Counted from the first letter of the stretch, positions 27,726-37,602 are shown. The stretch: 64,000 nucleotides of DNA from Rhizobium sp. CCGE531 (GCF_003627795.1 NZ_CP032684.1:349001-413000), one strand, 5' to 3'. A program made the numbers and translations. Notes: a model not told the origin generated them from the sequence alone.

Positions 27726-28886
27726 ATGCGAGTGGGAATCATTGGGCTGGGATTCCGCCTGGGATATCTGGGCTATGTCTTCAAGGCGATCGATGAAAGC
27801 TTCGAGATTGCCGGATATGTCGATCCGGAGCCCGCAGGCCTGCCCGGTTTGCTCGAGCAGGGCATATCAGCCGGAAAGGCCTATGCGACGCCTCGGGAGC
27901 TGATTGCCAACGAGAAAATCGATCTGCTGATGATCGGTTCGCCCAACCACATGCATCTCGATCACATCCGCATCGGCCTCGAGGCCGGCCTCAAGATTTT
28001 CTGCGAAAAACCGATCGTCACGACGATCAAGGACAGTATCGAGCTTGCCCGCCTGATGGCGAAATTCGGTCACGAGCGGCTGATGGTCGGTCTCGTGCTG
28101 CGCTATTCGCCGATGTACCGCGATCTGCTCGCCGCGCAGGCCGAGGGAAAGCTCGGCCATGTTGTTTCCATCGAGGCGGCCGAGCACATCGAGCCCTATC
28201 ATGGCGCCTTCTTCATGCGCGACTGGCGCCGCTACGAGCATTATTCCGGCAGCTTCATGCTGGAGAAATGCTGCCACGACCTCGATCTTTATAATGGCGT
28301 GGTCGGTGCGCGACCGGAGAGGGTCGCAAGCTTCGGCGGCCGCAAGAGCTTCGTCCCGGAAAACGATCCCGCAAGGGAAGGCATCAACGATCTCGAACTT
28401 TTCCATCGCAAGCCGAGCGGCTGGATGGGATCGGACAAGGTCTTCGACAGCGACGGCGACATCATCGACTACCAGGTGGCGATCGTCGAATATGCCAATG
28501 GCGTCGGCATGAACTTCCACACCAACCTGAACGTGCCGGACCAGTTCCGCCGCTTTGCCATCATGGGCTCGCGCGGCATGGCCGAAGGCGATTTCATTCG
28601 CGGTTATTTCAACGTCCATGAGATGCTCACGGGCAAGAAGGTGATCGAGAAGACCTATGCGACGCGCACGACGCTTTCGCAGCACTATGGCGCCGACGAA
28701 CAGATGGCGGCCGATATCATCTCGCATGTCAAATCGGGGCAGCATCTGCCGGTCTCGACGCTGAACGCGCTGGAAGCGGGCATTCTCGCGCTCTCGATGG
28801 ACGAGGCGCGCATGAAGAGGGCCGTCGTGGATCTCCGTCCGATCTGGGACGAGTTCGACGAAGCTCTCTATTCAAGAGCCGCCTGA
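27726..28886 (+). CDS. Gfo/Idh/MocA family oxidoreductase
   Basis: A 386-residue NAD(P)-dependent dehydrogenase. The N-terminal Rossmann motif is VGIIGLGFRLGYLG, and the family EKP motif is at residues 94-96 (FCEKPIVT). The second domain has EKCCHDLDLYNGV, which holds the usual catalytic His-Asp. It oxidises or reduces a sugar, polyol or amino sugar derivative. It is the first gene of a run leading into a sugar ABC transporter 13 bp downstream, so its substrate is probably the transported sugar or a product of it. Confidence 0.93.
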   Translation: MRVGIIGLGFRLGYLGYVFKAIDESFEIAGYVDPEPAGLPGLLEQGISAGKAYATPRELIANEKIDLLMIGSPNHMHLDHIRIGLEAGLKIFCEKPIVTTIKDSIELARLMAKFGHERLMVGLVLRYSPMYRDLLAAQAEGKLGHVVSIEAAEHIEPYHGAFFMRDWRRYEHYSGSFMLEKCCHDLDLYNGVVGARPERVASFGGRKSFVPENDPAREGINDLELFHRKPSGWMGSDKVFDSDGDIIDYQVAIVEYANGVGMNFHTNLNVPDQFRRFAIMGSRGMAEGDFIRGYFNVHEMLTGKKVIEKTYATRTTLSQHYGADEQMAADIISHVKSGQHLPVSTLNALEAGILALSMDEARMKRAVVDLRPIWDEFDEALYSRAA

Positions 28887-28899
28887 GGAGGGGCGCAAG

Positions 28900-29784
28900 A
28901 TGGGTGTTCAACGCAGCACAATCATCTTCGCCTGGATCCTGCTTCTTCCGGCTCTCCTCTACGTCATCGTCATCGTCGCCTATCCGCTGGTCGACACCGT
29001 ATTCCTGTCCTTCACCGATGCGTCGTTGAAGAAGGTGACGAATTGGGTCGGTTTCGAGAACTACGGCAAGATCTTCAACGAAACATTCGCATCGGTCATC
29101 GTCCGCACCTTCATCTGGACGTTCTTCTCCGTGTCGATCAAGATGATCATCGGCACCTTGGGAGCGGCGCTGCTGAATTCCGCGGTCCCCGGCCGCGCGC
29201 TTTTCCGCGTGCTGACCATGCCGCCCTGGATCGTGCCGATGGCAATCGGCATCTTCATGTGGGGCTGGATGTATAACGGCCAGTTCGGCATGATTTCGGG
29301 CCTGCTGCAGCGTTTCGGCATCGTCGACAGCCCGGTCGCGTTCCTTGCCTATGGCAGCTCGGCCTTCTGGGCGACGATCGTCACCGACGTCTGGATCGGC
29401 GTGCCGATGGTCACTCTTTATATGCTGGCGGCCATGCAGGCGGTCCCGCACGATCTTTACGAAGCCGCCTGGACCGACGGTGCCGGCCGTTTCTATCGCT
29501 TTCGCCGCATCACCCTGCCGTTGCTCGTGCCTTCGCTGGTCACGATGTCGATGCTCTCGTTGATCTCGACGTTCAACTCCTTCGACATCATCTGGATCCT
29601 GACCCGCGGCGGCCCGAACGGCGAGACGACGACGATGATCATCGACACGTATCGCACCGCGATCGGCTCCTATAAATATGGTGAGGGCGCGGCCCGCGCG
29701 GTGTTGATCTGCATCTTCCTGTCGCTCTTCTGCCTTGCCTATTTCCGCCTGACCAGCCGCTTTTCCGCAGGAGCCAAGCGATGA
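28900..29784 (+). CDS. Sugar ABC transporter permease (MalF/UgpA type)
   Basis: A 294-residue inner-membrane permease of the carbohydrate uptake CUT1 type. Six membrane segments are visible, and the EAA loop is YEAAWTDGAGRFYRFRRITLPLLVP. The start ATG follows GAGGAGGGG. It overlaps the next permease by 4 nt. Confidence 0.95.
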   Translation: MGVQRSTIIFAWILLLPALLYVIVIVAYPLVDTVFLSFTDASLKKVTNWVGFENYGKIFNETFASVIVRTFIWTFFSVSIKMIIGTLGAALLNSAVPGRALFRVLTMPPWIVPMAIGIFMWGWMYNGQFGMISGLLQRFGIVDSPVAFLAYGSSAFWATIVTDVWIGVPMVTLYMLAAMQAVPHDLYEAAWTDGAGRFYRFRRITLPLLVPSLVTMSMLSLISTFNSFDIIWILTRGGPNGETTTMIIDTYRTAIGSYKYGEGAARAVLICIFLSLFCLAYFRLTSRFSAGAKR

Positions 29785-30638
29785 GCCAGCCCGCCATGAT
29801 CAATCGCTACAAATGGTACGAGATCATCGGCATCTATGCCGGAATCCTTCTGTTCCTGAGTTTCGTGCTGGCACCCTTCGTCGAAGGGTTCCTGGTTTCG
29901 CTGAAGCCGCTGAGCCAGCTGTTTTCGTCGCCCTACCATTTCATCCCGGAAAACGGTTCGTTCGCGGCCTACCGGACGATGTGGACCAGCGTGCCGGGCT
30001 TCGGCTGGTATATCTTCAACTCATTCCTGATTTCCGGCTCGATCACCATCATCGTGCTGATCCTCGTGGTGCCGGCGGCCTATGCCTTTGCGCGTTTCGA
30101 ATTCAAGGGCGCCGGCTTGCTGCTCGGCGCCTTTCTCGCCGTCAAGATGTTCTCCGGCGCCGTGCTGCTCATCCCGCTGTTCCGGCTCATGCGTTCCTTC
30201 GGCGTGCTGAACACCTATTTCGCCATGATCGTGCCGGGGGTGGCCTTCATCATCCCCACCGGCATCTGGCTGCTGCACACCTATATCAGGCGCATTCCGC
30301 GCGAGCTTGACGAGGCCGCCTATGTGGACGGTGCAAGCCAGTTCTACACGCTGCGCCGCGTCATCCTGCCGATCGCGATGCCCGGCATCACCGTGGTGGC
30401 GATTTCCTCCTTCATCGAGGCCTATGCGCAGCAGTTCATCTACGCGCTCACCTTCAATTCTAAAACGGAATACATGCCGCTGCCGGTGGGGCTGTTTGCC
30501 TATTTCGGCCGGCAGGAGGTCGTCTGGAACGAGCTCATGGCCGCAAGTTTCGTCGGCATCGCGCCGGCCCTGGTCGTGATCTTCTTCCTGCAACGGTATC
30601 TCGTCAGCGGTCTGACCGCCGGCGCGGTGAAGCAATAA
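29781..30638 (+). CDS. Sugar ABC transporter permease (MalG/UgpE type)
   Basis: A 285-residue CUT1 permease partner. The EAA loop is LDEAAYVDGASQFYTLRRVILPIAMPG, and six membrane helices are visible. It overlaps the previous permease (ATGA), consistent with coupled synthesis of the heterodimeric channel. Confidence 0.95.
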   Translation: MSQPAMINRYKWYEIIGIYAGILLFLSFVLAPFVEGFLVSLKPLSQLFSSPYHFIPENGSFAAYRTMWTSVPGFGWYIFNSFLISGSITIIVLILVVPAAYAFARFEFKGAGLLLGAFLAVKMFSGAVLLIPLFRLMRSFGVLNTYFAMIVPGVAFIIPTGIWLLHTYIRRIPRELDEAAYVDGASQFYTLRRVILPIAMPGITVVAISSFIEAYAQQFIYALTFNSKTEYMPLPVGLFAYFGRQEVVWNELMAASFVGIAPALVVIFFLQRYLVSGLTAGAVKQ

Positions 30639-30674
30639 AATCAATCAACCACCAGAGAAAACGGGAGCTTAAAC

Positions 30675-31904
30675 GTGACATTCCATTTCAAGAGGGGGCT
30701 TCTCGCCCTTGCTTTGCTTGGCTCCACAGCGCTTGGCGCCGTGAATGCCCAGGCCGCCGACAAGGAGATCAGCTGGATCTATTGCGGCGACAGCATCGAT
30801 CCGATCCACGTGAAATATATCAAGCAATGGGAAGACAAGAATCCCGGCTGGGCGGTCAAGCCAGAACTCGTCGGCTGGGAATTGTGCCAGGATAAGGCAA
30901 CGACGCTTGCTGCTGCCGGTACGCCCGTCGCCATGGCCTATGTCGGTTCGCGCACGCTGAAGCAGTTCGCTGACAACGATATGATCGTTCCGATCCCGAT
31001 GACGGATGACGAAAAGAAGACCTATTATCCGGGCATCGTCGATACTGTCACTATCGATGGGCAGCAATGGGGCACACCGGTAGCCTTTTCGACTAAGGCT
31101 CTCTACTGGAACAAGGACCTGTTCAAGAAGGCCGGTCTTGATCCGGAAAAGCCGCCGACCACCTGGGCCGAGGAAATCGCCGACGCCAAGGCGATCAAGG
31201 AAAAGACCGGCACCCCCGGCTATGGTCTCTCGGCCAAGACCTTCGACAACACCATGCACCAGTTCCTGCATTGGGTTTACACCAACAACGGCAAGGTCAT
31301 CGACGGCGACAAGATCACCCTCGACAGCCCGGAAGTGCTGGCCGCCCTCCAGGCCTACAAGGATATTACGCCTTACTCGGTCGAAGGACCGACGGCCTAT
31401 GAGCAGAACGAAATGCGCGCCATCTTCCTCGATGGCAAGGTCGGCATGCTCCAGGCCGGCTCCGGCGCCGCGGCTCGTTTGAAGGAAACGAAGATCAACT
31501 GGGGTGTCGCTCCGCTGCCGCTCGGCCCTTCGGCCAAGGGGCAGGGCACGCTGCTCATCACCGACAGCCTTGCCATTTTCAAGGGTTCTGGCGTCGAGGA
31601 CAAGGCAGCCGAGTTCGCCAAGTTCATCACGTCTCCAGGCCCGCAGGCGGAATACGAACTGCAGGGCGGCGCCGGCCTCACGCCGCTGCGCCCGTCGCCG
31701 CTGGTGGACGAGTTCGTCAAGAAGGACGCGTCCTGGAAGCCGTTCATCGACGGCATCGCCTATGGTGGTCCCGAACCGCTCTTCAAGGATTATAAGGGCT
31801 TCCAGAACGTCATGATCGAGATGGTCCAGGCGGTCGTGACAGGCAAGGCCCAGCCGGCGGATGCCTTGAAAAAGGCAGCCGCGGATCTCGAGCAATACAA
31901 GTAA
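30675..31904 (+). CDS. Sugar ABC transporter solute-binding protein
   Basis: A 409-residue family 1 binding protein. The start is GTG 30675 with GGGAG 8 nt upstream. The signal peptide is FKRGLLALALLGSTALGAVNAQA, cleaved before ADKEIS. The mature part has features of CUT1 binding proteins (QWEDKNPGWAVKPEL; TPVAFSTKALYWNKDLFKKAG). It delivers a sugar to the two permeases upstream. The operon neighbours suggest an N-acetylhexosamine or its oligomer, but this is inference. Confidence 0.93.
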   Translation: MTFHFKRGLLALALLGSTALGAVNAQAADKEISWIYCGDSIDPIHVKYIKQWEDKNPGWAVKPELVGWELCQDKATTLAAAGTPVAMAYVGSRTLKQFADNDMIVPIPMTDDEKKTYYPGIVDTVTIDGQQWGTPVAFSTKALYWNKDLFKKAGLDPEKPPTTWAEEIADAKAIKEKTGTPGYGLSAKTFDNTMHQFLHWVYTNNGKVIDGDKITLDSPEVLAALQAYKDITPYSVEGPTAYEQNEMRAIFLDGKVGMLQAGSGAAARLKETKINWGVAPLPLGPSAKGQGTLLITDSLAIFKGSGVEDKAAEFAKFITSPGPQAEYELQGGAGLTPLRPSPLVDEFVKKDASWKPFIDGIAYGGPEPLFKDYKGFQNVMIEMVQAVVTGKAQPADALKKAAADLEQYK

Positions 31905-31919
31905 GCCTGCAAGTCACCG

Positions 31920-31947
31920 GGCCGCGCGCGTCGCGCGCGGCCTTTGT
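31920..31947 (+). promoter_or_regulatory. GC-rich hairpin after the binding-protein gene
   Basis: A perfect 10-bp stem GGCCGCGCGC / GCGCGCGGCC with a 3-nt loop, followed by TTTGT, 16 nt after the binding-protein stop and 42 nt before the ATPase start. It could stabilise the binding-protein mRNA or partly terminate before the ATPase gene. Confidence 0.65.
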
Positions 31948-31988
31948 AGCCCTGCCCGCCAAGTAGCGGCGCCGCGCGGAGACAGAGT

Positions 31989-33122
31989 TTGGGAAAGCTG
32001 CACCTTCATCAGGTCAAAAAATTCTATGGTCATTTCGAGGTCATCAAGGGCGTCGAGCTCGACGTGACGGACGGTGAATTCATCGTCTTCGTCGGTCCGT
32101 CCGGCTGCGGCAAGTCGACCCTGCTGCGCATGATTGCCGGTCTCGACGAAGTGACCAGCGGCGACATCATGATCGATGGTGCGCGCGTCAACGATCTGCC
32201 GCCGGTCAAGCGCGGCATCGCCATGGTCTTCCAGTCCTACGCGCTCTATCCGCATATGTCGGTGTTCGAGAACATCGCCTTCCCCTTGCGGGTCGAGAAG
32301 ATGCCGGAAGACAAGCTCAGGGCCAAGGTCGAGCATGCCGCCCGCATCCTCCATCTCGATCAGCGCTTGCAGGAGAAGCCAGGTCAGCTGTCCGGCGGCC
32401 AGCGCCAGCGCGTTGCCATCGGCCGCGCCATCGTGCGCGAGCCGAAGATCTTCCTCTTCGACGAGCCGCTGTCGAACCTCGATGCCGCGCTGCGCGCCGA
32501 CATGCGCATCGAGCTGGCGAAGCTGCACCGGCAGCTGCAGGCGACCATGATCTATGTGACGCACGACCAGGTCGAAGCCATGACCATGGCCGACCGCATC
32601 GTCGTCTTGAATGCCGGCGAAATATCGCAGGTCGGCGCGCCGCTGCAGCTTTACCACAAGCCGGCCAATACGTTCGTCGCCCGCTTTATCGGCAATCCCA
32701 AGATGAACTTCCTGCCTGTCACCTGCACCAATGTCAGCGAGACCGGCATCGAGGTGGATTACAAGGGCCAGAAGGCCCTATTGCCCGTAGCGCCGCGCCA
32801 GGGCGTCGTGGGCAAGATGCTGACGCTCGGCATCCGGCCCGAACATGTCCAGCTTGCCGGCGGCGACCTGACCTTGACCATCGTTCCGAACGTTGTCGAG
32901 CATCTTGGCGCGCAGACCGTCGCCTATGCCGCGGCTGATGGCATCGACGAGAATTTCTGCGCGACCCTGCCGGGCAGCGCCGCCATCCGCATGGATGCGC
33001 CGCTCAAGACCGGAATCAGCGTCGGTGACTGCCACCTTTTCGACGAGAGCGGCCAGGCCTTCGAACGACGGGTGGAATTGACCGAAATCGACATGGGGTT
33101 GCTGAATTCGGCCGCTTCCTAA
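31989..33122 (+). CDS. Sugar ABC transporter ATP-binding protein (UgpC/MsmX type)
   Basis: A 377-residue ATPase. Walker [10 protein letters not shown] is at residues 36-44, the signature LSGGQ at 134-138 and Walker B FLFDEP at 155-160. A C-terminal TOBE/OB region (about 240-375) is present, as in CUT1 ATPases. The start is TTG 31989, supported by GGAGA upstream. It powers the preceding sugar permeases, giving a complete importer. Confidence 0.95.
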   Translation: MGKLHLHQVKKFYGHFEVIKGVELDVTDGEFIVFVGPSGCGKSTLLRMIAGLDEVTSGDIMIDGARVNDLPPVKRGIAMVFQSYALYPHMSVFENIAFPLRVEKMPEDKLRAKVEHAARILHLDQRLQEKPGQLSGGQRQRVAIGRAIVREPKIFLFDEPLSNLDAALRADMRIELAKLHRQLQATMIYVTHDQVEAMTMADRIVVLNAGEISQVGAPLQLYHKPANTFVARFIGNPKMNFLPVTCTNVSETGIEVDYKGQKALLPVAPRQGVVGKMLTLGIRPEHVQLAGGDLTLTIVPNVVEHLGAQTVAYAAADGIDENFCATLPGSAAIRMDAPLKTGISVGDCHLFDESGQAFERRVELTEIDMGLLNSAAS

Positions 33123-33149
33123 GGGCGGCGGCCCCGGAAGAACCATCCG

Positions 33150-33283
33150 CCCTCGTGGTTCGAGACGGCCCTTTGGGCCTCCTCACCATGAGGACTGATC
33201 ATCTCGCCCAGCTTATAGCTTGCTCCGCCCTCATCCTGAGCCCGTCGAAGGACGAGGGTGGCCCCGGAAGCAACCACGAGGGC
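33150..33283. repeat. RIME-like palindromic intergenic repeat, copy 3
   Basis: Begins with CCCTCGTGGTTCGAG and CCTCACCATGAGG and ends with AACCACGAGGG. The second half also contains CTCATCCTGAGCCCGTCGAA and GGACGAGGG, a different palindrome type. It is therefore a mosaic sharing only part of its structure with the copies at 2.3 and 12.7 kb. It lies between the convergent ATPase and DSD1-like genes. Confidence 0.7.
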
Positions 33284-33297
33284 TGATGGAAGATCGC

Positions 33298-34413
33298 CTA
33301 CCAGACCAGTCCGCGTGCAGCGACATCCTCGACACGCGTCACCACGCCGTCGCGATGAAACACCATCTGGTCGAAAAGGTTGGAGACGACGCAGGTGTGG
33401 TTCGGGATGATGCGGATCTTGTCGCCGATCTGCGGGCGCGGCCCGGTGCACTTCGACAGGTCGATGACGCCGTGCTCCTCCGAAAGCCCCTTGATGACGG
33501 CGTCGGGATAGCCGACCACCTGGCCGTAATCGGCAAAGCCGAGAAGATCCGAGGTGAGCGCCTTCGAACCGGCATCGATGACGGCCCGGTCTTCGGTCGG
33601 CCGCGAGACGACGGTGGCGAGGATATGCATCGCGCAATCCTCCTCGCGGCAATGGCCGGCCCGCACCATCGACCGGTCATTGTAGATGTATGTGCCGGCA
33701 CGGTGCTCCGTGGCTGCGGTCACGAGATGCGCTTCGAACAGGCTCGGCGTGCCGCCATTGCTGACGATCGGGCTTTCGATGCCCTCGCTCTTCAACAGCG
33801 CCACGGATTCGGCGAGAAATGCCTGCGTCGCGGCGGCGTTGTCCGGCTTCGGATAGGTCATCAGGCCGGCGAAGGCGAGGCCAGGCTTGCCGGCGATATG
33901 CTTGCCGAGAGCGGCAGCCTCCGCAGGCGTTTGCACGCCGCAGCGCGCGCCGCCGGTATCGCATTCCACCAGCACGGTCAGCGGCTTGCGCTTGGCAAAC
34001 CAGGCGGAGAGCCCGTCGACCGTGACGGTGCTGTCGGCCACGACCTTCAAGCCAGAAATGCGATCGTTCAAGGCCGAAAGCCGAACAAGCTTTTCGGGGC
34101 CGAGGATGTTGAAGGTGATCAGGATATCCTCGAAGCCCGCGTCGGCGAAGGCTTCCGCTTCGGTGATCTTCTGGCAGTTGATCCCCTTGGCTCCGGCGGC
34201 GACCTGCGCGCGCGCGAGGGCTGGAATCTTGTGTGTCTTGATATGCGGCCGGAAATTCAGGCCGTGCGCATCCATGTAGGATTGCACGCGCGCGATGTTG
34301 CCCGCCAGTCGGTCTTCATCGATGATCGGGCGCGGCGTCGAGAGCGCGTCGATCCCGTCGCCGGGCTTGGGGCTGATTTCCGAGGCGATGTCATGAGCGA
34401 TGTGATGGGCCAT
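33298..34413 (-). CDS. DSD1/D-threonine-aldolase-like PLP enzyme
   Basis: A 371-residue fold-type III PLP protein. It starts at ATG 34413 after AAAGGTG, two bases past the stop of the M81 gene. The N-terminal alanine-racemase-like barrel has PLP lysine Lys59 in RPHIKTHK. The C-terminal metal site has the HxC motif in PNHTCVVSNLFD. Relatives are D-serine dehydratases, D-threonine aldolases and D-3-hydroxyaspartate enzymes, which cleave or dehydrate 3-hydroxy D-amino acids. The substrate is unknown. Adjacent genes encode an M81 peptidase and a SnoaL-like protein. Confidence 0.9.
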   Translation of the reverse strand: MAHHIAHDIASEISPKPGDGIDALSTPRPIIDEDRLAGNIARVQSYMDAHGLNFRPHIKTHKIPALARAQVAAGAKGINCQKITEAEAFADAGFEDILITFNILGPEKLVRLSALNDRISGLKVVADSTVTVDGLSAWFAKRKPLTVLVECDTGGARCGVQTPAEAAALGKHIAGKPGLAFAGLMTYPKPDNAAATQAFLAESVALLKSEGIESPIVSNGGTPSLFEAHLVTAATEHRAGTYIYNDRSMVRAGHCREEDCAMHILATVVSRPTEDRAVIDAGSKALTSDLLGFADYGQVVGYPDAVIKGLSEEHGVIDLSKCTGPRPQIGDKIRIIPNHTCVVSNLFDQMVFHRDGVVTRVEDVAARGLVW

Positions 34414-34414
34414 G

Positions 34415-35890
34415 TCAGGCACCTTTCCGTTCTTCTGCAAAGGGATCCGCCACCATCGGCCAGATGTCCTTTCGCGCGCGGCGATAGGGCGTGCGCGCCG
34501 GATTGTTGGGATAGGGCGTCCCCGCGGAGCAGTAAAGGATCTGCGCAGCGATCTTGGAGAACGACGCATAGAAGTGATTGGTCGACTTGACGACCAGGAT
34601 CTTCTTCGTCATCGGATTGATGCCCATGACGGAAAACAGGCTCGGATCGAAGCTTTGAGCCCGCGTCGAATTCAGGATGATGTCGATACCATCGAGCTGA
34701 ATATGCGCGGCATCGCCGAAGGGCGCGAAGCTCTCGCCGAAGCGCATCTCCGCATTGGTGACGAGACGGATGATCTTGACGAGGCCATCGATGGGATTGC
34801 CCGTGCCCGGCGCTGATTTCGCGCCGAAGCGCAGCGGGATTTCCGCGCCCTCGCCGGCCGCCATGCAGATCTGCACGGCCATCGGATCCCAGATCGTGCC
34901 GATCGCCGTATCGGTGGCGCCGCGATCGAGCAGTTCCCGCAGAACGACCGTGGCGTCCCCCGCCGTGCCGCCGCCGGGATTGTCCCAGAGATCGGCAATG
35001 ACGACCGGGCCCGAGGTTGCGGCCATCGCCTGGCTTACCGCCTGCTTCTCATCGATCTGCGGCATGATGAAGGTGCCGCGCTTGGAGAAGAGCTCCAGCC
35101 CGAGATCGCGGGCGAGGGCAAATCCCTTATCCGGCTTATTATCGGTGACGACAAGCAGCTTCGTGCCCATGTCCGGCACGTCGCCGGCCATGAAGCCGTG
35201 AATGACCGAGATCGACAGGATGTCGGCGTCGCTCTTTTCCATCGCCATGATCTTGTCGACGAAGGAGCGCATCGGCTCGCGCGATGTCGGAAAGACGTCG
35301 ATCATGCGGCAGTCGAACACCGACATGACGGGCCTGACACGGCCTTCCAGCGTATCGATGGCGATGCGCCAGAGATCCTCGGCGCGATCGACGAAATCAG
35401 TGTGCGGGAATTCCTTGAAATAGACGAAGAAATTCGCGGCCGCGAGGCGTTTTTCTGTCAGATGGCTGTGCGGATCGAGTTCGGCGCAGACGAGGATATC
35501 AGGTCCGACGATCTCGCGGACGCGCGACAGGAAATCGCCTTCCGTGTCCTCGTAACCATCCGCGACCATGGCGCCGTGCAGCCCGAGAACGACGGCATCA
35601 ACAGGCATTGCCGCCCGCAGCTGATCGAGGATTTCGTCCCGCAGCTCCTCATAGGCCCGGCGGTTTACCAGCCCGGCCGGATCGGCCCAGGTGGCGGTAC
35701 CTTCGATTACGTCCCAGCCCTTTTGCGCGGCAATGCGCCGTCCCACGGTGATCGGCGCGGAACATAGCGTCGGCGTTTCGGGATGCATGCCGGGTGGCGC
35801 ATAGAGAGAGGCTTCGAAAGCGCGCCGGTCGATGCAGATGGGGGAGAAGGTATTCGTCTCGGTCGCGAGGGTCGCGGTGAAAATGCGCAA
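34415..35890 (-). CDS. M81 family metallopeptidase (MlrC-like)
   Basis: A 491-residue protein with a DUF1485/MlrC N-terminal domain (LATETNTFSPICIDR; VLGLHGAMVADGYEDTEGD) and a C-terminal MlrC domain (VIADLWDNPGGGTAGDATVVLRELL). The family is named for microcystin breakdown, but most members act on small peptides or amides of unknown identity. It sits directly before the DSD1-like enzyme and after the SnoaL-like gene, so the three probably form one operon for breaking down a modified amino acid or peptide. Confidence 0.92.
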   Translation of the reverse strand: MRIFTATLATETNTFSPICIDRRAFEASLYAPPGMHPETPTLCSAPITVGRRIAAQKGWDVIEGTATWADPAGLVNRRAYEELRDEILDQLRAAMPVDAVVLGLHGAMVADGYEDTEGDFLSRVREIVGPDILVCAELDPHSHLTEKRLAAANFFVYFKEFPHTDFVDRAEDLWRIAIDTLEGRVRPVMSVFDCRMIDVFPTSREPMRSFVDKIMAMEKSDADILSISVIHGFMAGDVPDMGTKLLVVTDNKPDKGFALARDLGLELFSKRGTFIMPQIDEKQAVSQAMAATSGPVVIADLWDNPGGGTAGDATVVLRELLDRGATDTAIGTIWDPMAVQICMAAGEGAEIPLRFGAKSAPGTGNPIDGLVKIIRLVTNAEMRFGESFAPFGDAAHIQLDGIDIILNSTRAQSFDPSLFSVMGINPMTKKILVVKSTNHFYASFSKIAAQILYCSAGTPYPNNPARTPYRRARKDIWPMVADPFAEERKGA

Positions 35891-35901
35891 CGCTGTCGCC
35901 T

Positions 35902-36402
35902 CTATTCCATGGGGTTCGGCAGGTAGCCGGTGAAGCCGCTGATCTTCCAGCGCCCCTCATGCAGGCGGCAATAGTAAAGGGTCTGCCACTTCATCACGTC
36001 GATGCCGCCATCCGACTTCTTCAGGCTGCCATCGAATTTCTTGCGCACGAGAGCCATGTCGCCTTCGATCTCGATATCTTCAAGCGTCGTCGTGGTGAAA
36101 ATGGCCGTGCGTGGATCTTCGGCGAAGGATTGCGTGGCGAAATCGCGCGCCTGGCGCAGCCACTCGTCGCGATAGGCAGATAGCGTCGGGAAAGCGAGGC
36201 GCCACTTGTCGGGGCTGATCTCGCGCCGGCCGTCGATGCCGATGAAGCCCTCCTCGACGAAATCGCCTGATACCATTGACCAATCGGCGGCAAGAAAAGC
36301 GTCGATATCGCGCGAAACGAGCATTTCCCAGATCGAATGCCTGATGGCATCGCTGGCAGGGAAGGGATTCTTGAAAGGATCACGCATTGCAGCCGCCGTC
36401 AT
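35902..36402 (-). CDS. SnoaL/NTF2-like domain protein
   Basis: A 166-residue cytosolic protein with the alpha-plus-beta cone pattern of the NTF2-like superfamily (SRDIDAFLAADWSMVSGDF; DMALVRKKFDGSLKK; MKWQTLYYCRLHEGRWKISGFTGY). Such proteins may be small-molecule isomerases or hydrolases, or just binding proteins. It is the first gene of the minus-strand trio with M81 and DSD1-like genes. The start could be ATG 36387 instead of 36402. Confidence 0.75.
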   Translation of the reverse strand: MTAAAMRDPFKNPFPASDAIRHSIWEMLVSRDIDAFLAADWSMVSGDFVEEGFIGIDGRREISPDKWRLAFPTLSAYRDEWLRQARDFATQSFAEDPRTAIFTTTTLEDIEIEGDMALVRKKFDGSLKKSDGGIDVMKWQTLYYCRLHEGRWKISGFTGYLPNPME

Positions 36403-36661
36403 TTAAATTCTTTTCATGATTTTCGATTTTCACTGGTCAAATTCTGCTTTCTATGGTCACTTGTCAACTTATCAAGAAAATAATTTGCAGGAACCGCATG
36501 GCGGCCATCACACGTCAAGGTTTCCGCTGGATGGGGACGAATGGCAACATGCGCCCGCTCGCAAGCCTGTCCACAGGCAATGGCGGGAATGGTGAGATTG
36601 AGATGGATTGCGTCGCTTACTACGTGTCAGACGTTTGGAAAACAGCGGCAAAGGGGGGCTG

Positions 36662-37525
36662 ATGGATATCTTCACGACCATGCAGGACGAGAGGGGCCGA
36701 CTTTCGCAATCGGAAATCCGCATCGCCGATATCGTCCTCAACGATTTCGAATTCGCTGTTAATGCTTCCATCGTTGAGCTTGCGGGCAAGGCGGACGTCT
36801 CGCCCCCGACGGTGACGCGCTTCTGCCGCCGCCTCGGCTGCGAAAGCTTTTCCGATTTCAAGGTGCAGTTGGCGCGCACGGCCTATGTCGGCATGCGTTA
36901 TCTCAAGCCGGAGCCGAAGAGCGTGGCGCCGGCCGACGTTGCCCAGGACATTATCACCAAGGCGCAGAATGCGCTTTTCCTGCTGCATCGCGGCCTGGAT
37001 GTCGCCGCTATCGAAGAGGCGGCAAACCGGCTTGCCGGCGCCGAGATGATTTATGCCTTCGGCTCTGGCGGCAATTCCTCGATGATCGCCAGCGAGCTGC
37101 AGAACAGACTGTTCCGGTTCGGCTTGCGGATTACGTCAAGTTCCGACCACAGCATGCAGCTGATGATGGCGGCGGCTGCGAAGCCGACGGATGTGCTGAT
37201 CGGTTCGTCCTTCTCCGGCCGCAATGCCGAGCTGGTGCGCGCCTTCGCACTGGCGCGCGAAGCGAAGGTGCCGACCATCGCGCTGACGCAGAGCGGAAGC
37301 CCGGTGGCGCATGCCGCCGATATCACGCTGCCGGTCGATCTGCCGGAGGGCGACAATATCTATCGGCCGACGTCGACACGCATCGCCTATCTTGCCGTGG
37401 TCGACATTCTCGCCAGCCTGGTCGCCTATCGCATCCAGCCGCAGGCAACGGTGATATTGCGCCGTATCAAGCAACAGCTCGTGGCCCATCGCGACGGCGA
37501 CGACCGCCAGCTTCTCGGGGACTAG
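36662..37525 (+). CDS. MurR/RpiR family transcriptional regulator
   Basis: A 287-residue protein. The N-terminal HTH_6 domain (about 1-75, SPPTVTRFCRRLGCESFSDFK) is followed by a SIS sugar-phosphate-binding domain (about 115-245, IYAFGSGGNSSMIASELQNRLFR; VLIGSSFSGRNAELV). ATG 36662 is chosen because GGGGGG lies 5 nt upstream and the HTH starts there. RpiR proteins sense amino-sugar or sugar phosphates. It is divergent from the minus-strand trio and upstream of the SDR and hexosaminidase genes, so it probably controls the local sugar genes. Confidence 0.93.
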   Translation: MDIFTTMQDERGRLSQSEIRIADIVLNDFEFAVNASIVELAGKADVSPPTVTRFCRRLGCESFSDFKVQLARTAYVGMRYLKPEPKSVAPADVAQDIITKAQNALFLLHRGLDVAAIEEAANRLAGAEMIYAFGSGGNSSMIASELQNRLFRFGLRITSSSDHSMQLMMAAAAKPTDVLIGSSFSGRNAELVRAFALAREAKVPTIALTQSGSPVAHAADITLPVDLPEGDNIYRPTSTRIAYLAVVDILASLVAYRIQPQATVILRRIKQQLVAHRDGDDRQLLGD

Positions 37526-37602
37526 ACCGTCTGGAGCTACCGACAAAACAACAATAAAGGGCGGCACGGTTCGCCGCTCGGGAACTAATTAGGGGAAACC
37601 AT

